Below the pieces are notes generated by a model. It had not been told where the DNA came from. It was given only the letters and a program-made list of their open reading frames with translations, and searched no databases. From Heligmosomoides polygyrus polygyrus (lineage: Eukaryota > Nematoda > Chromadorea > Rhabditida > Heligmosomidae), in assembly GCA_947396885.1 (NCBI GenBank), contig OX377202.1:65754643-65818642 (forward strand): DNA of 64,000 nucleotides, in the 5' to 3' direction. Every line of letters starts with the position of its first letter. Within the stretch, counting starts at the first letter, position 1. The translations under genes and the position numbers were made by a program. Positions 1 through 11,853 of the stretch are shown in pieces.

Positions 1-1039
1 AAGCAGTTGTTGGATATTAGATTTATTTTATTTATTGAAATACTCCGTATGAGACAGGAGTGAGATAAAACTGCAATACAAGAAATACCAAAACCAACAA
101 ACAAAGTCTCTCCTAAATACCTACGCACAGAGTATGATTCATATCAGAATGATGGCTGCTTGGGATTAAAGCTTTGGCTTAGCCATTCCGTATCAGAACG
201 TTAGTGCTAAAATGGCTGCGCCCAACTCAACTTTGAGATCAGGAAGTAAAAACTGATAGGTCTCAAAATAAAATTTTCTAAGCTGCAAACGCATGTTCGT
301 GTGTTCGTGTTAGGACCTCGACGTAGAAAACAGAAATGCCGAGTCAGAGTCCGCATTTCAATCATTACATTCTGTGAGCTATGACTGAAAAGGTCTCGTC
401 TTACCTGCAATGGACTCATGAAGGCGTAGAGCGATGTCGTTTTCGCGACGAAAGTACAATGTACATGTTAACAGTGTCGAAGTACTGAAGCCAGAACGAG
501 TCCGTTCCTTGCTTCTAGGTCGATTTGCCCTGGGGCTTATCCCCGCTCCCCGGCACACCCTCCCCAACCCGTAGATTTGTCCGATTCGTCTACTGGCTGT
601 TGTGCGAAATCGTGACATGGTTGTCACGCTGACATTTCGGCCGTCCATTCGACGCGCTGGGAGGAAGAGCTGCACTCCCCGTACAGCCCTGGTGGCGCAC
701 AGCGACTGCGTGCCTAGTTTCTGCGCCATTCCCCGGCATTCAAATGGCAACTCAGTGCAGCAAATACGTTGCTTTGAGTTTGTGGTGTTTTCCGCAGCGC
801 TGCTTGAGAGACGAAGTCGAGGTCATCGTTCGGCACAGCTTCAGCTTCAGGATGGGAGTCATTCTCGCCTGCTTCCAGTGGCGCGTCGAGCCTTCTTCCT
901 CCAGCTGTCTGTTCCTATTTCTGTCGCTTGGTTCTCGGCCTGAGATGTGCGTGTTACAACTCGAGTAGCCCTGTCGTCCACCTCGCGCTCGCCACGTCGG
1001 GTGGGAGGTCTCCAGTCTATCGTTGCAGATGCGTGAGAG
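1..1039. other. Upstream flank of the DNAJC14-like gene
   Basis: No coding exon is supported here. Short open frames on both strands overlap each other and show no family features. The stretch presumably holds the promoter and 5' end of the plus-strand gene starting at 1040. The sequence ending at 1028 reads CGTTGCAG, 11 bases before the ATG, and could be a cis or spliced-leader trans-splice acceptor. I see no clear TATA or initiator element. Confidence 0.4.
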
Positions 1040-4000
1040 ATGGCTGGTCACGCTTCGACAGTAGACGATCCAGAGAAGCACTTCCTGGGGAATCTCCTCG
1101 ACGAGGACCCATGTTTCAATCCGCCGCCACTCAGCGAAGGTACGCAGTGGCTGTCTGCAGGAGATGCTTACGAGATCAGTGGTCTCTGGCTAATCCTTCA
1201 TTTCAGGCACATCCTCAGGACTAGGAGCCATCCCTCCCGTATCCGTCATAAGTGGAGTAGGACCAATTAGCACAAGTAGTTTGCTCCGCTCATACTGGCC
1301 GGAGCCTCCACCTCCATATTCTCCTCCAATACAGGTTTGACATCGTTGTTTTAACGAAGAATAATGATTTGAATTATTCCCAAATTTTAGACACAGTGGT
1401 ACACCAATGAGCCGCAGCCTTTCTCAAGGCCATCACCACCGGACTTCCACTTCTCTTCTGTAAGTGCCTAACATGGAATTTTTCACCCATTTTGATATCT
1501 TACTAACCCATTGAACTTTTGTCCATTGAAAATGGCCACGCAATTGCAGAGCGAAATATTTATTATTTATTTATCTATTTACATATTTGTTTATTTACTG
1601 ACTTCGGATGAGCATATTATTCTTATCTTTTTAGCGACTTGTTTCAAGAGCAGGGACACGAAAATCTTCTGGGATGTTAAACACCGAGATCATGCCTTTC
1701 ACGCATTCATACTGTATCAATGATGATTTGATGGCTACTGTAACCCTTTACATGGGGTTTCTAGGCGCTAAAAAGTTTGGAGAGGGAGTCTAAGGCGGGT
1801 ATGTGGCATTTTATGTTGCAAGAATTTTTGATTTTTGTGCAACGCTGTTGTTCAACTCCTGCGGTGAACTGAGCTAAGCCACTTTGGTAACCGAACTACG
1901 TGAGCCACTTAACGAAGGACGTCAATCATTGAATTCTGACCCCCTCCCCTAAGCCGCATTGCGCCGGTTTCCATTTCGAGGAAAGTAATGTTTTTGCGTT
2001 TTGTATTGCAGAGGTAATGGATAGTGAGCTATGCAGGCCGTAAGATTGTGAAGGTTTCAACGACAGTTGAAAATCAAGCAGCGGTGTTATTTGGAGGAAA
2101 CTCATTGACTGAAGCGATCTCCAAACTTGTGACAATAGTTAGGCCAAGCATCAGTACATGCACAGCGTTCCCCACCGTGGTAATACGTATGCTGCAGTAG
2201 GAAGCTGCGACTGATGGTTTATATCGTTTGCAGCTCAAATTGGGCACATTTCAAACCGAACTGGGCTTTTCTCATCAACCAGACACCTCTGAAACCAAAC
2301 TGAAATCTTCCAAATCAAATTAAGCGTCTTCGAGATTAAACTAGACGCTCTCTAGGAAGGTTAAAGTAATTTTTCGTTTAAGGAAAATATGTATGACCTT
2401 CTTTTGTTTCTTCAACTCACCTGCCTCAAGACGTTAGAAGGATGTTTCAGCGTTTATGAAATCTTTATTGTTTAAGAAAAATAATGGCTCACAGCTTTTT
2501 TTAGAGTGCAGGAATACAGAAACTTCTCTAGTTCTTTAAGAAGATGTTGCGCCATGTTCTTATCCGGGGCGTCGCGATTTTACTTTTGTTATTAGCAAAA
2601 ATCTGTCTTCGTGCAGTTGCACACTTGCCAACGGTACCACAAAAACACTTGTAGAAAACACAAGTATTCACTTACCAGCATTTACACTATCAATCAAATC
2701 AAAATTGCGACAAGCTAGACGAGTTCACACTGCGATCTCTTCTTTTAATATATTGAAAATGGGGGGATGAAAACCTCTGCCTTCTTGCAATGTGAAAAAT
2801 GTTGTTTCCATGAAATTGTAACTTTTATGAAATTTGAAAGCGTGTGTTCATTTTTTGGGGAAGGTGAATTAAAATCTTACAAAGAGAGTCGTACCAAATT
2901 TCCCTTGGGCAAATAGTCTAGGTATGCATGCGGCTGGCAGTCGTGGTGCTTCCTCTTTCATAAAACCTTGTGAATAGTTTAATCAAATAAGGAAGGTCTA
3001 TCCTAGTTGGACGGAGGCAGCGAGAAGCGAAGCAATTATTATATCAACAGAGCAGCTATTCCCGAGTAGGAAATTCTAAAGAAGGCTCCTCTGATAGGCT
3101 AGTTCAATGCGGCCCGTCTGTAAAATAGCTCAACTTTCAATTTTACCATGGTCGTCAAGAATACTGTTGGAGAGTGTACATCCTACCAATACGATAGATC
3201 CCAAAAAGCTTTATTAATCTAGTATTAACAGCGGCGTGGAGTTTTTAGCTTCACCTCTGGCATCTCTGGTATCAGAATTTGTAAGACATTTCATGTGATC
3301 AAATTTGTCGCTCAAGGTGAAGGTTAGCTAAAGTAAGGAGCGGGAAGTCCTCGAAGTCTTAACTGCAAATCTTCGTGTCAGTGTGATTTACGCTATTCAT
3401 CAACAAAATGTCTTAACACACCTTACATGTGGACGTCATCATCTCATTATCAACCGCTTTAGATTTTCGAATTCTTGCGCTCGAACGAAGTCTTTGAAGC
3501 GTTCGTGCACTTAAAGGGATAAAAATTTGTGATTGTCAAAGCTTCGTAATTATTTGTTGGTATATGCAGAATGCTGAAACAAATTCACATAATAATTCGT
3601 TTTACACTTCATGTGTATATACCTTTAAGAGCTGTCTTATTAAGTCAGTAGAAATTGGATCGAGATGTGACGTACGAAAAAAATAGTAATTTTTGCTGGT
3701 TATCCCAGTAAACTTCCTGCCTAGGGTGCGTTCTCGTGGTGGAGCTTGGCTTCGTTTAATGAATAAGCATTCGCGAAATAAGAGATATGGGTTGGCGCTA
3801 ATCACTTGATCCTCCTCCAGTTTGTGACCATTGTTATTTCACTTCTATTTTAAACCAAAAAATACTTTGAAAGTGTGTGTTTCAGTTTTAGTGACTAGTG
3901 CAGTTTGATGCAAGTGGTTTTATGAACAGCGGCTTTTTTTCGCCGATTAAACTGGTAGCTCTCGAAATTGCAACGCCTTAGTAACTAATTAGATATTAGC

Positions 4001-7000
4001 TGGTCACGCGGAAAGGCAACAGATCTAGCCAGGCGAAGCCATTAACATCTCGTTACTCTCATTAACATTTCTACTCCTGTCATAAGATCTTATAAATGGA
4101 ACGTGTATGAGATAGGAAATTATAGCTCTACGTTCAATGTGGCTGCATAGTGCGAGTTATGTCGCCTGTGAGCAGAGAGTGATTGTGCGAAATGGTCGAT
4201 AGTGCTCTTTGCGCGAACGATTTGAAATAGAAAGAGCGGATGGCAACCCGCTCTGCTTCGTTGCAGTAATGCTGCTATGGCCTTGCTTAAGGAATCACAT
4301 TAGGATATTCATCCATTCCAACAAGGTCTTCATTTTGGTTTCTATAGTAGCTCCTAAAATATGTGGAACAAGCGATAGCGGTGCGTGTTTGATCTTCCCG
4401 CCTTGCTCCATGTTGTAAATGGTATCGAAAGTTCGGGTTTAGGCGAAGAAGTAAGGAAGGATATTGTCGTTCTTCCAGGTTCCATAGGGGTAATAAGTAC
4501 TATTTGAACGTGCACAGCAATGTTCACAGGACGGCGCCACATTTCAGGGGCAGCCTACCTTCATCACTCAGCCGCAGATACATCATCACCACCACAATCT
4601 GCATCATCACACGCACACCCATAATGTGGTCAGTATTCAACGTCTTTGCCCTGTTCTTCGACCTTTGAATGTAGTTCTTCAGGTGGAGAACCATCATCAC
4701 TACCCGATAACGGCAGTTAGTGTTCCTGCAAATGGATATGGCTTTAATATCCAGTCAGAAACACCAACGGACTTTACTAAAGCTCCCAAAGGTGAAGAAG
4801 ATCACCCAGCGCTGGACTTCGCAGAGAAGAACGATGACCATAGAACCACTGCAAGCGAAGCTCTTCCGAGCCCTGTTCCACTTGGAAAACCTCCGCTAAG
4901 GTTCGTTTATTGCTCTATGTTTTAACAGCAGGAGCAGGAAGAGCTTGTTCACGTGTGAATTACAAGAGAGAACCTTCTTTTAGTTATCGTGATGTGGCTG
5001 CCAAGATTGACCAATGCGCATGCGAGAATGTTCCTCCCGTTTCGCAGGTAGCTACAGTTGTTTGGCAGAAGCTATGTGTTGGTGTGATGATGAGATCGGT
5101 GCGAATCACTGATGACGAGTCGGAGCTGACTTACAGCTCCGATTCGGCAGAAAAAATTACGCAGCATTAAATTGACTGTGCACCACTATGCCTGTAGAGG
5201 GACAGGTAGCTCGAATCCTGCCCTTTCTGAGCCCATGTACGGAGAAATGTATTGCGGTTGGAGACTGCTTGTGTGCGTTTACGAGCACGCCTGAAAAGAG
5301 ACAGTAACACGAGAGGAAGAGATCGTGAGCTGTATGTCGAATTAAATGCAGCGTTTGTACCTACATATCGTTTTGAAGGCTCTCTCTATTTCGTTGACCA
5401 AGCAGATTTTATCCGTTCAGCTAAGGAGCAGAAGAAAGGCTCAAACCGTGCTCCCTAAGCACAGGAATTGAGGAGACATACGTTCACATAACTCATACAT
5501 TGTATCAGGAAAAGGAGAATGTCTTGAAGTGAACTGGAATAACATTAAGCGGTCACTATATTGTGCTACGATGAGTCATCGCTTAATCCTACTGTCGTCA
5601 GTACGTTGTACATTAGACAAGAGCCAGCTGCGAAGTGTTCTCTTCTTCGCTCTCTAAGGCTCAAATTATGCTTCCAAAGCTGTTATACCTGTCCTACTCT
5701 AACTAGTTCCTTTTACTGCGTTTGATTCGACACTTCGTTAGGACTACGCACTTTATCTTGCCCTGGCTGAGGATTCCTTGCAAACCTTGAGACTCCATAC
5801 TCCCCTCAGAAATACATGGTTCATCTATACCCTGTGATATTGAAGTTTTGGAGAGGTGTTTCTTACAGCTGTATCCACTATGTGAATGAGCGCAGCTCGT
5901 CTGTTGTGTCTGTTTCTCTTAATCTCGTTCCGTATCCCATTTTCTCAGTTGTCTCCGTTGTCTAAGAGCACTTCTTTTCGAAGTCGCACCATGTGCAGCA
6001 GCATTTAAAAAGCTATGAACTAACAACGTGCAACGTGTCTCCTTGTAATGTGCGAAGCCCACCATTTGTCGCTAGAATGCCCATCCCAGGCACACAACCT
6101 GTTTCAATTTCTGGGAGAGGGTTCTGGCATAAGTATCGTGCTGCGGCTCTCATTTAGCCTACTGCCTTTGTTGTCAGCCATACTCAAGATAAAATATTAA
6201 TAAGGTTTGGTCTTCAATACAGCATTAATTTGACGATCGCGGCTTCCTCCACTTCTTAAGGTTTAAGCACAGGGCTGCTGCCGTGCAGCATGAGTTCTTG
6301 GGTGTATCATTGTTGACATTTAGCTTGCATCGATATTGAGCTCTCCCTCATAGCGTGGATACGGTATCTGTAGGAAAAGAATGCAAACATGTCAAATACT
6401 TTCATTTGCCGCGAGCCAATGAACCGTGTGAAGCGACATTGTATAAGTAGAAGAGTTATGTACAAATGTCGTGGGAGTTTTAACTCTATCATGGCGCCAG
6501 CTGCTTATGGTGTGTTACAGGCGAAGAAGCATCAGCAACAACCAGATCTCGACAACAGGGCAGGTGCAGTGAAAGTTCGCGATCTTTCATGTGCAGAGAG
6601 CTCAAAATCTTCTTGTGCAAGTCGTGAGTCTCCATATCCGTGATTTATTTGGAGACGTCATCGACGGCTCCGAGAAAATTGAAGTGCTGACCCTTGAGAG
6701 GTCTCGGTTTGCACCTTATCTGATGATATAGCTAAGAACACCACAGATTGTGGAAGTCCGTGCTGTGCAGAGATGGCATTGACGTGACGTCTCTGCTCGG
6801 ACTTCCACACTTCCACTTTGACATGGCAACGTGAAGTTCCTATCCCATTTAGTCACTGTGTATTTCTAGGTGAGCGCAAGCCTACGTCCAACCAAGGCAT
6901 AGAGTTTCAGAAAATTACGAGAAAGAAGGTGACGGCGAAGAAGGAAAAGGTGTCGTCTTCTCTCTCATATTTCGTTTTCAGTTTCATGTTCGTAATGGAG

Positions 7001-10000
7001 TGTGACTTTCACCCACAATAATTTCAGCCCACGCTGTGTGACTCTCCTTCTCTGCCTCTGATGGAGAAGGCTTCGGCGGTGGATACTCCGACCAAATACG
7101 AGGTAATGTTTCTCTGATTAAACCTTCTTATGCTTTCCTTGACCTGCGTTGATATTGTCATGTTCCAGGTTCTTCAAAATTTAACTTCTAAAGTACCGAG
7201 AAGTCCTTCAATAGCGGAAAGTGTGCCTGCTTCGAAGCGTGAGAGAGGTCCAACTTACCATTTCTGGGGCAGATTCTTCAACCGCTTACCGCCCTCTAAC
7301 AGTGAAAATACCGGCAAACCCCCTGATATGACATTCATCAGCATCAGGTTTGGCGGTATTTTCACTGTTAGAGGGCGGTAAGCGGTGGATGAATCTGGCC
7401 ACTCCATTGATCACAAAATGAAAAGTGTTTGTAATCTCTGGTAGTTTAGAACCGATGAGGGCAGCAATGGTGTTCAACGAGAGGTCGCGGTCGAATTCTC
7501 AACTACCAAGTACATTTTTATGAATTCGCTGATTTTGATTTGTGAATAGCATAGCTGTGGATCCCTCATGGCTTACTTTGCATCTGAAGGAAATGGGACG
7601 AGAACAGTGATCGATGTTGTGGCACGTCCCAAGCGAGCGATCGATATTATGGAGAAGAAGAAGCAGGCGACAGGCAGCACCATGAATCTCACTCAGCAGA
7701 GAAGGCGTGCAGTTCGTAAGCGCAGCGAATTCGGATGGATGGAGAGAGCAGGTGACCGCATAAACCTATAGATTTAGCTCACTGGGTGGCACACTATGAG
7801 AACTGGTTTTGAAGCCAACTTGGGGAAGAGTGCGCGGCCAGGTTAAAAAATCTGCAACTGCGAAGCAAAACATTTTCATTCCTCGCCTTCAGTATTTGTG
7901 GACGTCTTGAAACTAATTAGCGGCCATGTTGGTCCGTTCTTAGCACAGCCTGAATTGTAACGAAGTCCAGCGCGCATTGAACACTGTGTGTTTGGGCTTG
8001 AAGTTATGTGACGGAAATTATTTGTGCTACGTACTAAACATTTACCGTTTCCGTTTATTAAGGGGGCTTGTGATAGCGCAGCCGGAAAGGGCTCTGCCTG
8101 CCATTTACAGCCGAATGGCACCTTGAGTCGCGCCATGAGAAATCAGGTTTCCTTTTCTTCTGGGGCTTGGATTGGTACCAGACATGTCTAAGGAGGCGAA
8201 AACACTGACATCAGCTCATCGGCTCTCCGCCGTATCTCTTGTGTGAGCCTAACACGCATTAAAATTGCTTCGATGGTATTTATTGGCTCATTCTTCTAAA
8301 GAATTTCACTAACGCTGTATTTTTTCCTTTGTCCTTCAATTAGCCTACAATCAGCGTTTCAAGCGTAATTCTAGGGATCCTCGGAAATAAAACCAGGGTT
8401 GAAGAAGCGTGGTTATCGCCATATGCTTATATTGTCTGTTTCAGTTGTGGTAATGTCGAGGCTGTCTTGCTGGGTGGAATTCATTTGCAAGTGGATGCTA
8501 AATCTTGTCGTCGACGTTTGCCTCCAGGTGTACGATGTTGTTTCTTACAGGTGCATTTTCAATGGAGTTATATTGTACTGCATTATTTTTTGTAACTTTC
8601 ACCACCTTCAGCTGTTCAGAAGGGTCCTAAAATACTGTTTCGAAAATGCTTCCTATGTAGTGCAGATCAACCTGATATTAATATTCAGCGAGACATTATT
8701 GGCATCACCTTTATCTTCTCCTTTGATTCCCGTGTCATTGCAGCGCCAACTATCTTGCGGGGTCGATCCACTCTTCGATGAGACGCATGCTGCTATGGAT
8801 AAATGCTTCATTTTTGTAAGAACGTTTCCCTTTTAGCGTTTATTTGGCATTGAATGTGTAGAAGAGTTTCTTATCCTCCCTCACCTTTTATACTTCATTA
8901 CTTGCAGGTCGGGTTTGTCTTCTGTGCGTCAAGTAGATGTTCGTCGGTTGTTTCGCGTGCGCGAGCCAGAATCGTTGATGTGGGGATTGGAAGAGAATAC
9001 AATCTTACCAACTACAGGTAACCCTTGTGTGTTAATCAGTGGCGACATGGAACAACAGGTGTTTTTGCCAGAGAGAACTCTCATGAACGGCATCACTCCT
9101 AATATAATAAGTGAATGATTTCTATCATCCAGGAGAGGAAGCGTTGGAACGGTTCCTGCGTGTTCCGAGATGTCTGGATGCTTACGGTGTCTTGGGACTT
9201 AGAGCATCCTGCACGGAGGAAGACGTACGGAGACATTACAAGAGGCTGAATATGCTGTTGAACCCTGATAAGGTAAATTTGTCTCTGGACGCAAATTGAC
9301 TTGTCATTGTTGGATTGAACTTCTCTTTTCATTTAGTTGAGTTCATCAAAAGTTTCTTTTCACCTACTCTTCCAGAAAGTTCGACTTATTCTCGAAAAGG
9401 GCTATTTTATGATCGTTAAGTACTTATCGAAGGCGCAATACCTAGAGATGAAGAGGCACGACGGGCGCGTATTAAAAATTGTACAACGGAAACACCTGAT
9501 TGTATTACGGTAATTTTCTGGAATTGAGTTTCGGAGCACTGTGTTAGAGTGTTTCTATATTAGGTTGTTCGAACTCTAGCAAACACTAGCACAGCAATAA
9601 ATGGATTACAAACAGTCAATGACACAATCCCCATCCAAATCTGGAATCCTTTCCCATCTTGCTGTCGCCTATTGATTCCTCTCCGCCGGATTTCTGAAGG
9701 CCGTGAAGGAAAGAAGTGAGAGACATCCATCTCCATTTGTTGTCGTTCTTCGAATTCTTATTTGGGAGGTGCTGCTTCAGCATTCTGAATTAATAGTAGC
9801 CAAAAGTCGCCATCATCTGATGAGCACCGTGGGTGGGGTAGAACTTCCCAGTTTTTTTCGCGGCCCACTTTCGCGGCATGAAAACTCACGCTGTCATGCA
9901 GGAGGTAGACGTGTTTCCCTTTCGGGCGTTTTTATCCCATGGCCTGAGCCAGGTTAACAGGCTGAGTAGTTACTTTAGTCTCGTCATGCAGCGATTTACA

Positions 10001-11597
10001 GCGAATCTTCCCCTCTGAATCCCACCAGAAACACAGAAGAACTTTCTTTTCGTGCAGCCCACCTTTTGGCTACGCTGGAGCCAGTTCTGTGTGTGCTAGC
10101 TATTTGCTCTTGTATGTCTAGTCCACAAAAAAACCTTTCGTCATCAGGTGTAACGCTCTTGAGAAATTCTCTTCTGTGCGCGCAACAGAGTAGTTACTGG
10201 TTCGACATGCCTTGTCGAGTCCCGCAGCAGGTGGGCAACGTAAGGCGATTGTGAGATTATCGTATAGATTTTGATTAATCGCAAATCATGAATATGGCGA
10301 GGGCATGCATGGTATAGAAACGTAAAGGCTCGAGCACACTTCGCTGCCTTTGCTGCGGCAGCAATGATAAAGGATATCATCGAGCTGCTGCCTCTGATAT
10401 CCTTTATCATTGCTGCCGCAGCAAAGGCAGCGAAGTGTGTTCGAACCTTAATAGCCACCCAAACATCGTTGTCGGGGTGTTATTGGCCCTTTCACCTTTT
10501 ACTCAAGGAGGCTCATGACATTTTCATTCGTGGAATAGTTTGGCCAGTGTTTTGTAGACATCTTTGCTTCTTCAGTATTTATATGACAACGATGGCAGAT
10601 TGGAATGTGCTTCAGAAGAGTGCAGGCACTTTGAATTCCGCTGTACAGTAAATGGAAAAACGAGGATCTTCGCTTTCGCCGCTGTGCACACATGCTTTAT
10701 TACTGACCTTGTTGATGTTCAGCACAAACGAACTCTTATTTTCAGAATCCGCTGGAGGGGGCGGAAGAAGCCCATGAATTGGTTAACAAAGCCTATCAGG
10801 CTATTTCAACACCTGAAGCACGGAAGGCCTACAACTTTACTCGTATCCGCCCGTATAAGAACGTCTTGGTGGGTTTGACGCTGTCCAAGTTTTGGCTTCC
10901 AGCCACAGGTCTGCTTCATTTTCCGTTTGTTTCAGCATCACGAAATCGGCGAATTATGGGAGCGAATCTGCGATCGTGTTGTAGAAGCCCGTAATTCTAT
11001 GTACTGTGACTGTGGCCGTCGACATACCCGAATCGCTCTCAACATCCGACAGAACGAGGCGAGATACTGCCGCCGCTGCAAGGCGCGTCACCCAGCTAGA
11101 GCGGTATGCCGACAGTTGTTCTTGGTTGTGGTTATTTTGTGGAGATAAGGCCGAAGCTGTCACCGACTAGTGTGAAGGTCGGGGAAGACCGGTTGCGGGC
11201 CATAGCATCAGGCGACTCTTTCCTCTGTTTCAGAACGACATTTGGGTAGAGTCCCGCCTGTGTGGCCTGCTGTGGGTCTACTTTACCTGCTGTGATGGTA
11301 TTGTGTACGACATCACAGACTGGGCGACGTGCGAGGTAACTTGTTGTTCTTCGTTATAACTAGTTTCGGTCACCAAAAGGTGTAGCGCTTCAGGCGAACT
11401 TCTTGAAACACGTGCGCCCGAACTCCCACACTGTGCAGTACCGTCTCGTCTCACCCGCTCGGTCTTCGATCGATAGCACATCGAACAAGCAGCAGAATGT
11501 GAAGCTGCGGGAACTGGCTGATGCGGCAGAGGAGTTTCGCGCGGATTGGGGTAACAGAGGTTTTTCTCTTCGCGAAGCTTCTTTGTTTTGGCCATAG
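1040..11597 (+). CDS. DNAJC14-like: DNAJC14/Jiv-like J-domain membrane protein, 19 exons
   Basis: Exons by GT-AG and phase: 1040-1139, 1207-1334, 1391-1459, 4548-4628, 4683-4900, 4942-5047, 6521-6623, 6870-6949, 7028-7102, 7169-7238, 7590-7751, 8445-8550, 8744-8815, 8908-9017, 9133-9272, 10746-10868, 10936-11103, 11234-11335, 11394-11597. They total 2217 nt (738 aa plus TAG) with no internal stop, close to vertebrate DNAJC14 (about 700 aa). The N-terminus is Pro-rich; residues 100-126 are a His-rich run; a Lys/Arg-rich middle follows. Residues 398-432 are hydrophobic, a likely membrane segment. The J domain is about 509-573 (DAYGVLGL, then [23 protein letters not shown]). The Jiv90-type Cys-rich domain is about 600-695 ([30 protein letters not shown]). 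Family members are ER-membrane Hsp70 co-chaperones. The invariant HPD is NPD here. The fourth intron after the J-domain start and several others hold transposons. The acceptors at 4942 and 7590 are the weakest calls. Confidence 0.85.
1460..4547 (+). other. Long intron 3 of the DNAJC14-like gene
   Basis: This 3.1-kb intron begins GTAAGT and ends ATTTCAG. It is AT-rich with short low-complexity tracts near 1555-1600. I recognise no transposon termini or protein family in it. The small open frames on either strand (for example 1926-2135 and 3602-3805) have no recognisable features. Its size against the mostly short later introns suggests either regulatory content or decayed insertions. Confidence 0.6.
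5048..6520 (+). other. Intron 6 of the DNAJC14-like gene
   Basis: A 1.5-kb intron between two exons that join in phase 0 (VPPVSQ then AKKHQQQ). A possible alternative or cryptic exon follows the acceptor TTTGGCAG at about 5071 and stays open to a TAA at 5168-5170. It would truncate the protein before the J domain, so I did not include it. Nothing else is recognised. Confidence 0.5.
6748..6811. repeat. Intronic imperfect hairpin
   Basis: TGTGGAAGTCCG near 6749 is the reverse complement of CGGACTTCCACA near 6800, with inner GCAGAGA / TCTCTGC also pairing across a short loop. It lies in intron 7 of the DNAJC14-like gene. It has no recognisable transposon termini. It could be a small MITE core or a hairpin precursor. 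Confidence 0.5.
7266..7400. mobile_element. Hairpin MITE, GGGGC-GATTC end family (copy 1)
   Basis: The arms starting GGGGCAGATTCTTCAACCGC and ending in GAATCTGGCC are inverted over about 55 bp with a loop near 7318-7342. They include a perfectly matched inner block (GCTTACCGCCCTCTAACAG). The outer 20-25 bp resemble the ends of the hairpins at 15476-15605 and 34630-34791, while the interior is unrelated. It sits in intron 10 of the DNAJC14-like gene. It encodes nothing, so it is presumably non-autonomous. Confidence 0.7.
8056..8200 (+). repeat. Diverged SINE-like copy
   Basis: It starts GGGGGCTTGTGATAGCGCAG, which carries the A-box-like TAGCGCAG of the SINE family seen in full at 55802-56068. 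It later contains GGATTGGTACCAGACATGTC, matching the SINE body. The middle is rearranged and no target duplication is visible. It lies in intron 11 of the DNAJC14-like gene. Confidence 0.5.
9560..10451 (-). mobile_element. Decayed mariner-type element in intron 15
   Basis: The left end is TA followed by TTAGGTTGTTCGAA (TTAGG at 9560). The right end is TTCGAACCTTAA then TA at 10452, a shortened inverse of the left. Translation of the minus strand in several frames gives mariner pieces: a VWW-like block, LLHDS in place of LHDNA, and [16 protein letters not shown] in place of the usual SPDLAPSDYHLF block. Stops and frameshifts abound and the N-terminal half is missing, about 0.9 kb against the usual 1.3 kb. 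The palindrome at 10330-10444 occupies its 5' end. Confidence 0.55.
10330..10444. repeat. 49-bp-arm palindrome
   Basis: The arm 10330-10378 (CGAGCACACTTCGCTGCC and onward) is matched almost base for base by the inverse of 10396-10444, with about a 17-base spacer of GAGCTGCTGCC type. It lies in intron 15 of the DNAJC14-like gene, near the end of a mariner remnant. Unlike the hairpin MITEs it lacks GGGGC-type ends. Confidence 0.75.
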
Positions 11598-11693
11598 AAT
11601 CTAGGAAACGTTGGTAGACATCTTGCTGAAGAGCTGCCTGCTGTTGTACTTGCTGAATTTCACAATTTTTACTGAAAAAGTCCTAGATGTAAG

Positions 11694-11808
11694 GCTTGGT
11701 TGGCCTGAGCGGGAAATCCCGAAGAAGGACCAGCAACCTGGTATAGGGTGCACCCGACAGCCGGCACCTCCTCCGACTGCGCTACACGTGCTCCCAAAAT
11801 GTATACTT
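11694..11808 (-). repeat. SINE 5' fragment
   Basis: On the minus strand it reads from GAGCACGTGTAGCGCAGTCG through the B-box-like region to GCCAACCAAGCC, which is the tRNA-related head of the SINE family. The body is absent. It abuts the 3' tail of the RTE element, so one probably inserted beside or into the other. Confidence 0.65.
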
Positions 11809-11853
11809 ATTTACTTTGATACTTTGATGGTCCTTTGTCGGCTGGAGGTCTTC

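Noticed and set aside
379..750. 123-codon minus-strand frame
   Set aside because: No motif, no splice context, and overlaps frames on the other strand. Treated as chance.
5072..5170. Alternative exon after TTTGGCAG in the DNAJC14-like gene
   Set aside because: It is in phase but ends in TAA before the J domain, while the exon at 6521 also joins in phase and leads to the complete protein.
8399..8836. 145-codon hydrophobic plus-strand frame
   Set aside because: It spans two real exons (8445-8550 and 8744-8815) and the intron between them. The second exon is read in another frame in the spliced gene, so the long frame is chance.
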